A DNA stretch of 45,582 bases from Streptomyces sp. NBC_01304 (lineage in GTDB: Bacteria > Actinomycetota > Actinomycetes > Streptomycetales > Streptomycetaceae), in NCBI RefSeq assembly GCF_035975855.1, contig NZ_CP109058.1:1-45582 (forward strand), written 5' to 3'. Positions 40,677 through 45,582 of this stretch are shown here, in pieces. A program made the translations under genes and the position numbers. The notes under the pieces were generated by a model. That model made no database searches. It saw only the letters and a program-made list of their open reading frames with translations, and had not been told where the DNA came from. Numbering within the stretch: the stretch's first letter is position 1; each line of letters opens with the position of its first letter.

Positions 40677-41283
40677 TCGACCGAGCCTAGGCGCCTCAGA
40701 CGAGGGCCGAAATCTGGAACCTGCGCAGGTCAGGCCCGCGACTGTTACCGGGCTGGGCGCCGTCGAGCGCGTGCGGCACGTCCATGGGGGCGCCACGGGT
40801 CCGTAATTCTCCGTGGCCACCGCCGTGTGCGGCCGCGGGCTCGGTGGGGGTGTGAAAGACGGCAGCGGCGGAGGGAGGGGGGTCGGTGGGGGACCGGTCG
40901 CCGTCTGCCGGGCCGGAGTTGGGCCGCTCGCCGTACTCCCGCCGTCGCGCATGACGGGCGCGTGAGGAGACCGCACCGCCGGCCGTGGCTGAGGGGGAGC
41001 TCCTGCTGCCGCGATGGGGTGGCGGCCGGTGGATCGCTCCGCGTCGGTGCGGGTCTCGCCGTGGCCGAGGAGCGTGTCGTCGATTGCTGGTTGAGCCGGG
41101 TGGGACCCACCGCCCACGGCCGTCACGGGGCAACACCCGAGCTCCGCAGGCCCGTTGAGGAACACCCCGGCAAGCCGCCCGCTCTAATTCATTACGTTGC
41201 ATTGCATCACCACAATGCATTGCATTGACGAAATGAAATGCAATGTGTTAGACTGAGGGCTCAGCCACAACAAAGGGGCGACG
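40677..41283. other. gene-free interval ending in a regulated promoter
   Basis: About 500 bp of GC-rich DNA (40690-41180) whose open frames translate to Pro/Arg-rich noise in every frame; I call nothing there. The last 100 bp are abruptly AT-rich and hold the promoter and repeats at 41198-41254. Confidence 0.5.
41198..41254 (+). promoter_or_regulatory. strong sigma-70-type promoter with repeated operator sites
   Basis: TTGACG (41225-41230) and TAGACT (41249-41254) with an 18-bp spacer form one of the best promoters in the window. TGCATTGCAT occurs at 41198-41207 and 41216-41225, exactly 18 bp apart, and an inverted ATGCAATG lies in the spacer near 41237. A repressor or activator binding these sites would control the 41284 operon. 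Confidence 0.75.
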
Positions 41284-42474
41284 ATGAGGTTGAAGGACGA
41301 GGGCCGGCACATCCCCCGCGGTGACGGCAGCCTGATGCGGCGGCCGAGGCTCGACGACGGGTGGGGCCCGGAGCGGGCCGCCCGGTACGCGCGCCGTCGC
41401 CGCTCGTACGTCGCCGCGTCTCGCCTGCAGCTCGACGCCCGCGGGGGCGCCGAGGTCCGGCTGGACTTCCCGCGCGCCGCCGCCGGGAAGGGCGCCGCCC
41501 GTGCCGAGGCTGCCCGCCGCATCGCCCGCGCTTACGGCGTCCAGGCCTGCGGCGTGCACCGCGAGGAGCTGGCGCTCGCCGCGCGCGGTGACGCCGAGGA
41601 CGTCGCCCGGTTCGTGGACGGACTCCCCCGCGTCCTCGATCACGCCGAGCAGTTGGCCAGTTGGGTGGCCCGCATGTACGGCAGCTGCGCCCGCCGGCCT
41701 AGGAACTCGCACCACTTCGATGCCCTCGGCGAGAGCGGCCGCAGGGCCGCCGCCCGCGCCTACCGGGCCACCGCGTTCCGCGTCATCGTCGACGTCCTGC
41801 TCGGCCCGGAGGGCATCGTCATGTCCGAGCTCGACGACGAACTGCCCTTGTGGGAGCAGGCCGAGACGCACGCCACGGTCATCGGCCAGTACGGATGGCT
41901 GGAGATCTGCGAGGCGTACGACCCGGCCGAGGCCTGGCAGCTACTCGACCAGGCCCGCCCGTTCGTCGCCCTGATCGAGCGCTGGCCGGTTGCCGATCCA
42001 CGCGGCGACCAGCTGGCCCTGTTCGAGGAGACCCCCGCCGCGGGTCCGGTCGTTGTGATCCCCTGCTCCGGCGCCAAGCTCGACCACGCGGCCGAGGCCG
42101 GGCAGCTCTACACCGGGAAGCTGCACCGGCAGGCCCGCAAGGCCGCCGACGCCGCCACCGCGGCCGGCGGCACGGTCCTGGTCCTCAGTGCCTTGCACGG
42201 CTTCCTGCCGTTGTCGCAGGTGATCGAGCCGTACGACCACCAGTGGGGACAGCCCGGAAGCATCACCGAGGACGAGCTGCGGGCCCAGGCCGTGGAGTTC
42301 GGTCTGGCGGCCGCCGAGGACGTCGTGCTGCTCACCCCGGGCAAGTACACGGCCCGCGCGGCCGCCGTGTGGCCGCACGCCCGAACCCCGCTCGCGCACC
42401 TCGGGATCGGCCGACAACTCGGCCGTCTGGCCGCCCTGCGGGCCCGTCCCGAGCAGTACACGACCGCCGCCTAG
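41284..42474 (+). CDS. protein with DUF6884/YaaA-like C-terminal domain
   Basis: 396 aa; AAAGGGG lies before the ATG. The C-terminal 140 residues read VVVIPCSGAKLDHAAEAGQLYTGKLHRQARKAADAA...GTVLVLSALHGFLPLSQVIEPYDHQWG, the CSGxK...LYTG...SALHGxL...PYD pattern of DUF6884, distantly like YaaA. The N-terminal 240 residues are helical and unassigned, with a Gln-Leu-Ala-Leu-Phe stretch (DQLALF) between the parts. DUF6884 proteins are common in phage and plasmid genomes and their activity is not established. First gene of the last operon. Confidence 0.75.
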   Translation: MRLKDEGRHIPRGDGSLMRRPRLDDGWGPERAARYARRRRSYVAASRLQLDARGGAEVRLDFPRAAAGKGAARAEAARRIARAYGVQACGVHREELALAARGDAEDVARFVDGLPRVLDHAEQLASWVARMYGSCARRPRNSHHFDALGESGRRAAARAYRATAFRVIVDVLLGPEGIVMSELDDELPLWEQAETHATVIGQYGWLEICEAYDPAEAWQLLDQARPFVALIERWPVADPRGDQLALFEETPAAGPVVVIPCSGAKLDHAAEAGQLYTGKLHRQARKAADAATAAGGTVLVLSALHGFLPLSQVIEPYDHQWGQPGSITEDELRAQAVEFGLAAAEDVVLLTPGKYTARAAAVWPHARTPLAHLGIGRQLGRLAALRARPEQYTTAA

Positions 42475-42493
42475 CCGACCGCCCCGACACCCC

Positions 42494-42526
42494 AAGGAGC
42501 AGCCCAGATGAGCGAGCAGCAGCCCG
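42494..42526 (+). repeat. duplicated translation start region, copy 1
   Basis: 33 nt covering the ribosome-binding site, ATG and first codons (MSEQQP) match 43225-43257 at 32 positions. Confidence 0.8.
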
Positions 42527-43224
42527 CCAGCGCGGACGACGACTTCGACTTCCTGCGGGATGTAGTCGGTGACGACCTGGTGGTCGACGGGGTCGTCTAC
42601 AACAGCGCCGAGTGGCAGCACGACGGAGAGGGCGGCGTCGAGCGCCGCACGGACGCCGCGACCGAGGGCCTTGACGAGGACGAGCCGGAGGCGACGCACA
42701 TCCTCTTCTGGCAGCCGTTGTGGGCAGGCGCCGAGTACGGCGCCTGGAGCGTTGTCACGGCCGAGGAGTGGGTGACCGGCTACGACGTCAACACCCCTGC
42801 CTTCGAGGCGCCGGCGACCGCCACCGTCGACGAGCTCGACCGGTGGGTCCGCAGCCAGCTCGACGGGCCCGTCACGTTCCTGCGGTCCGGCACGTACGAG
42901 GACGACAGCACCAGCGGCCCGGCCCCGATGCACGCCATGCACGCCCCCGACCACAACGACCTGACCGTCAGGGACGAGGCCGGCGACCCGCAGGCCGTAT
43001 GGCTCGTGACCCGAGCCGAGGACCCCGGCGCCATCCCCTGCCAGGACGAGACCACCGCCCGCGCGTACGCCGAGGCCCGCTACCTCGACGACGCGCACGC
43101 CGAGGACGCGGCGGCCGCCGCACTCAGCTGGAACGCTGACGACCTGCTCGACCACGGCCAGGACACTGGCTGGACCATCAGCGAGACCCGGATCATCACC
43201 TCCGCTGACCTCCCCAACCTGTAG
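42508..43224 (+). CDS. acidic hypothetical protein, 238 aa
   Basis: AAGGAGC is 7 nt before the ATG. The protein is very acidic (DDDFDFLRDVVGDDLVVDG; TEGLDEDEPEATHILFWQPLWAGAEYGAWSVVTAEEWV) with several aromatic residues in the middle and RIITSADLPNL at the end. It could mimic DNA charge like other acidic plasmid or phage proteins, but that is speculation. It shares its first residues and start region with the next gene. Confidence 0.7.
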   Translation: MSEQQPASADDDFDFLRDVVGDDLVVDGVVYNSAEWQHDGEGGVERRTDAATEGLDEDEPEATHILFWQPLWAGAEYGAWSVVTAEEWVTGYDVNTPAFEAPATATVDELDRWVRSQLDGPVTFLRSGTYEDDSTSGPAPMHAMHAPDHNDLTVRDEAGDPQAVWLVTRAEDPGAIPCQDETTARAYAEARYLDDAHAEDAAAAALSWNADDLLDHGQDTGWTISETRIITSADLPNL

Positions 43225-43257
43225 AAGGAGCACCCCAGATGAGCGAGCAGCAGCCCG
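43225..43257 (+). repeat. duplicated translation start region, copy 2
   Basis: Second copy of the ribosome-binding site plus MSEQQP codons; one mismatch to copy 1. Confidence 0.8.
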
Positions 43258-44420
43258 AGCCCACCGGCGAGGTCCAGGTCGAGGAGGCGGCGCGGTGCGC
43301 CTACCCGGAGTGCCAGGAGCGGCCGGTCCCCAAGGACCCGAACACGCCAGGCACCCCGCCGAAGTACTGCTCGAACCCCGAGCACAACGCCATGTCGGCC
43401 TACCGCGCCAAGCGCCGCAAGCCCGCCGGCCCCGCGGCGGCCGCCGCCGTCGAGGTGGACACCGACCGCCCCGTGACCGGCGCGGCCGCCACCGCCGTCC
43501 TGGTCCGCGAGTCAGTCCTCGCCGCCGTGAAGGAGTTGGGCAGCACGCTCCCGCGCTACGTCGAGCTCATGGAACAGGTCGCCGACCCGGACGCCGCCGA
43601 GGCCCAGGTCGCGGCCGCCGAGACCAAGGCCGAGGCCCGCATCGCCGAAGCGCAGCAGGAACTCATCTCCGAGCGCGGCCGCCGCGACACCGCCGAGAAG
43701 AAGGTCCAGGCCGCCAAGGACGAGGCCACCGCCGCCGAGGAAGCCGCCAACCAGGCGATCGACGAACTCGATGCCGCACGGGCCCAGTTCGAGGCGGAGA
43801 CCGCCCGCATCCGCCAGGAGGCTGCCGACCAGGTCTCGGCCACGCAGGAGGCCGCCGAGGCGGAGATCGCCCGCGTACGTACGGAGGCGGAGACCCAGGT
43901 GGCCGACGCCGAGCGCCGTGCCGCCGAGCAGGTCGAGGCCGCAGAGGAAGCCGCGGGCAAGGCCCAGCGGGACGCCCTGGCCCAGGTCGAGGCGATGAAG
44001 AAGACCGTCGAGGAGGAGCACGCAGCCGCCCGGACGATCGAGACCGAGTCACTGCAGTTGGTGAAGGCCGCCGAGGCCGAGGTGATCGAGGCCCGGGGCA
44101 GGGTCGAGGAGGCCCAGCTGGCAGCCCGCCAGACCGCCGCCGACGCGGCCACCAAGGTCGAGGCCGCCCAGCAGGTCGCGAAGGACCGGAGCGAGGAGAT
44201 CCAGCGGATGGCGGACGCCGCCACCACCCAGGCCGGTCGCATCACCACGCTGGAGAACGACATGAAGGACCTGTACGCCCAACTCCGCACGGCCGATGGC
44301 AAGGTGCACTCCGCCGAGCAGAAGGCCGGCGACCTCAAGCGCGAACTCGAGGAACAGATCCACACCCTGCGGGCCGAGCTGGACGCCACGAAGCGCAACG
44401 GGCGAGGTGAGGCCCGATGA
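43239..44420 (+). CDS. long coiled-coil protein with N-terminal zinc-like motif
   Basis: 393 aa. Residues 19-50 contain CAYPECQERPVPKDPNTPGTPPKYCSNPEHNAMSAYRAKRR, a CxxxC...CxxxxH metal site common in KfrA-like and plasmid coiled-coil proteins. Residues about 110-385 are an unbroken Ala/Glu/Gln coiled coil. This build (small DNA-binding head, long coil) is that of KfrA/SMC-like plasmid proteins that stabilise or organise DNA. It overlaps the next gene by 4 nt. Confidence 0.7.
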   Translation: MSEQQPEPTGEVQVEEAARCAYPECQERPVPKDPNTPGTPPKYCSNPEHNAMSAYRAKRRKPAGPAAAAAVEVDTDRPVTGAAATAVLVRESVLAAVKELGSTLPRYVELMEQVADPDAAEAQVAAAETKAEARIAEAQQELISERGRRDTAEKKVQAAKDEATAAEEAANQAIDELDAARAQFEAETARIRQEAADQVSATQEAAEAEIARVRTEAETQVADAERRAAEQVEAAEEAAGKAQRDALAQVEAMKKTVEEEHAAARTIETESLQLVKAAEAEVIEARGRVEEAQLAARQTAADAATKVEAAQQVAKDRSEEIQRMADAATTQAGRITTLENDMKDLYAQLRTADGKVHSAEQKAGDLKRELEEQIHTLRAELDATKRNGRGEAR

Positions 44421-44884
44421 CCACCACCGAGCCCAGGCCCGAGCAGACCGGGACCCAGGCCCAGATAGACACCGCCATCGCGACGTTACGCGGCGAGCTC
44501 GGACGCAGCGACAGCAAGGCATCGCTGCTACTGGCCCTGACCGGCGCCTCCCTCGCGGGTCTCGTGTCCGTCGCCGCCGGGGCCGACCTCCCCGCGGCCG
44601 CCGTGGCGACCGGCTCGATCGGAGCCGCCGCCCTGCTCGCCGCGACCGTGATCCTGCTGCTCGCGGTCCGGCCGAACCTGTCCGGCCCCGGATGGCCCCG
44701 CTGGCCCGAGACGCCCGACGAGCAGCTCCGCACCCAGCTTGCCGCCGGCACCCAGCTTGCCGAGGCGAAGGTCCTGTCGGCCATCGGCGCACGGAAGTTC
44801 CGCCGCATCCGATGGGCGGTCGACTGCATCCTCTCCGGACTGGGCTTCCTCGCCCTGGCCGCAGCCCTGTCCGTCGCTCTCTGA
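44417..44884 (+). CDS. Pycsar effector-like (PycTM) membrane protein
   Basis: 155 aa, starting in an ATGA overlap. The pattern SDSKASLLLALTGASLAGLVSV, a second membrane helix AAALLAATVILLLAVRPNL, then WPRWPETPDEQLRTQLAAGTQLAEAKVLSAIGARKFRRIRWAVDCILSGLGFLALAAALSVAL closely matches the transmembrane effectors of Pycsar anti-phage systems, which damage the membrane after binding cyclic UMP or CMP. No pyrimidine cyclase gene is visible in the window, so this is an orphan or has taken on another role. Confidence 0.75.
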   Translation: MTTTEPRPEQTGTQAQIDTAIATLRGELGRSDSKASLLLALTGASLAGLVSVAAGADLPAAAVATGSIGAAALLAATVILLLAVRPNLSGPGWPRWPETPDEQLRTQLAAGTQLAEAKVLSAIGARKFRRIRWAVDCILSGLGFLALAAALSVAL

Positions 44885-44894
44885 GGGGGAACCG

Positions 44895-45296
44895 ATGCCT
44901 GATCCGATCACCGGCGAGGGATTCGACGCGCCGAGCCCCGAGGTCGCGTACATGGGCGCCCCCGATCCGGTCGAGGAGTCCGCCCGCCTCATGCAGATGG
45001 CCAGCGAGATGACGACCGAGGCCGCGGCCGCCACCGCACGCGGCGAGACGTTCGAGCTCGACGAGGAGGTTGCCCGCCTCTACCTGCTCCGCCGCGCGGC
45101 TCTGGCCGACCGCCTCTCGCTCGCCCATCCCGACAACGGCCAGTTCGTCACCGACGCGGCCCGGCTCGCCCACGAACTGGCCGACCACGACCACGAGCAC
45201 CAGAGCCACGGCGGCCCGATCGGCCCTCGCGCGATCGAGTGGGACCCGAGCCACCGCCCGTACGTACGCCAGGAGTACGACCACTGGGGGTGGTGA
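44895..45296 (+). CDS. hypothetical protein, 133 aa
   Basis: ATG at 44895 with GAGGGG upstream, 10 nt after the PycTM-like stop. Helical (DPVEESARLMQMASEMTTEAAAATARGETFELDEEVARLYLLRRAALADRLSLAHPDNGQFVTDAARLAHELADHDHEHQSHGG), with a His/Asp-rich HDHEHQSH stretch that could bind metal. Same operon. Function not recognised. Confidence 0.65.
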   Translation: MPDPITGEGFDAPSPEVAYMGAPDPVEESARLMQMASEMTTEAAAATARGETFELDEEVARLYLLRRAALADRLSLAHPDNGQFVTDAARLAHELADHDHEHQSHGGPIGPRAIEWDPSHRPYVRQEYDHWGW

Positions 45297-45298
45297 CC

Positions 45299-45582
45299 AT
45301 GAAGGACGAGCACGCCGTCATCCTCGGTTTGGCCGCCGGGTTCGCCGGCCCCGTGGCCGTCGACCGGATCGGGTGGGGCCCCATCCTCGCGGTGCCCGGC
45401 GCCATCGTCGCCGGATGGCTCACGGTCGCCGCCACCGTGTTCCTGGTCCGCCGCCACCGCGTACGCCGCCGCCAGCGCGAGCAGGCAAGGGCCGTAGCGG
45501 ACTACCGCCGCCAGCTGGAGAAGGCCACCGATCTCGCGATCACCGCAGCGGTTCATGCCCAACTCGCGGAGCCCGTCACGGA
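45299..45582 (+). CDS. small membrane protein (runs off the window)
   Basis: ATG at 45299, 2 nt after the previous stop. At least 94 residues: HAVILGLAAGFAGPVAVDRIGWGPILAVPGAIVAGWLTVAATVFLVRRHRVRRRQREQARA has two membrane helices followed by a strongly basic helix. The 3' end is missing. Last visible gene of the 41284 operon. Confidence 0.65.
   Translation, partial: MKDEHAVILGLAAGFAGPVAVDRIGWGPILAVPGAIVAGWLTVAATVFLVRRHRVRRRQREQARAVADYRRQLEKATDLAITAAVHAQLAEPVT

Noticed and set aside
40690..41180. Pro/Arg-rich open frames between 40.7 and 41.2 kb
   Set aside because: Open in several frames on both strands only because of high GC; no start signals and no motif.
1..45582. tRNA, rRNA or insertion sequence
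   Set aside because: I saw no cloverleaf-like segment with conserved T-loop, no rRNA-like stretch and no transposase; an attachment site in a tRNA gene is therefore not visible here.

Overview
This window reads as part of a large conjugative plasmid or an integrative conjugative element of a Streptomyces-like actinobacterium. The evidence is very high GC, near-exclusive GC-ending codons, many GTG starts, ATGA/GTGA-coupled genes, leaderless-looking starts and several conjugation genes. I saw no rRNA, tRNA, insertion sequence, CRISPR array or chromosomal housekeeping gene.

Layout. Positions 1-8.3 kb (mostly +) carry a transfer module: a truncated gene, a small zinc-motif protein, a two-helix VirB2/TrbC-like membrane protein, an HNH protein, an SprT-like HExxH metalloprotease set between short repeats, a G-poor presumptive oriT/promoter region and a 1.69-kb-residue MobF relaxase-helicase. 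From 8.3 to 13.7 kb (-) lie a coiled-coil protein, a VirD4-type coupling protein, a DUF2637/SpdB-like membrane coiled-coil protein and a ribbon-helix-helix regulator with a large operator-like dyad. From 13.9 to 18.1 kb (+) there is a tightly coupled operon of small genes, including membrane proteins and a nucleoside deoxyribosyltransferase-like protein. From 18.3 to 20.0 kb there is a ParA-like ATPase with a ParB-like partner, ended by a long hairpin.

From 20.1 to 25.4 kb lie a STAND ATPase with C-terminal helical repeats, a small protein, and an XRE regulator coupled to a tandem zeta-toxin-like protein (addiction or defence). From 25.4 to 26.5 kb there is a gene-free, repeat-dense region, the best candidate for a replication origin or centromere. 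From 26.5 to 31.1 kb there are small genes, an XRE/TPR regulator and a possible degenerate caspase-like protein. From 31.05 to 32.5 kb there is a second gene-free, hairpin-rich stretch.

From 32.5 to 36.4 kb are more conjugation-type genes: a zinc-motif protein, a TrbL/VirB6-like channel protein and a VirB8/TcpC-like bitopic protein. From 36.5 to 40.7 kb are standalone small genes and a serine recombinase next to a perfect dyad. From 41.2 to 45.6 kb a strong promoter with repeated operator-like sites precedes an operon containing a DUF6884/YaaA-like protein, two genes with a near-identical start region, and an orphan Pycsar effector-like (PycTM) membrane protein.

Working model. Relaxase, coupling protein, DUF2637 protein, TrbL-like and VirB8-like proteins make up part of a type IV secretion/conjugation machine; the VirB4-type ATPase is presumably outside the window. 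ParAB, the zeta toxin module, the serine recombinase and the iteron region would provide stability and replication. The STAND ATPase and PycTM protein suggest defence cargo. Functions are inferred by eye from motifs; no database search was possible.
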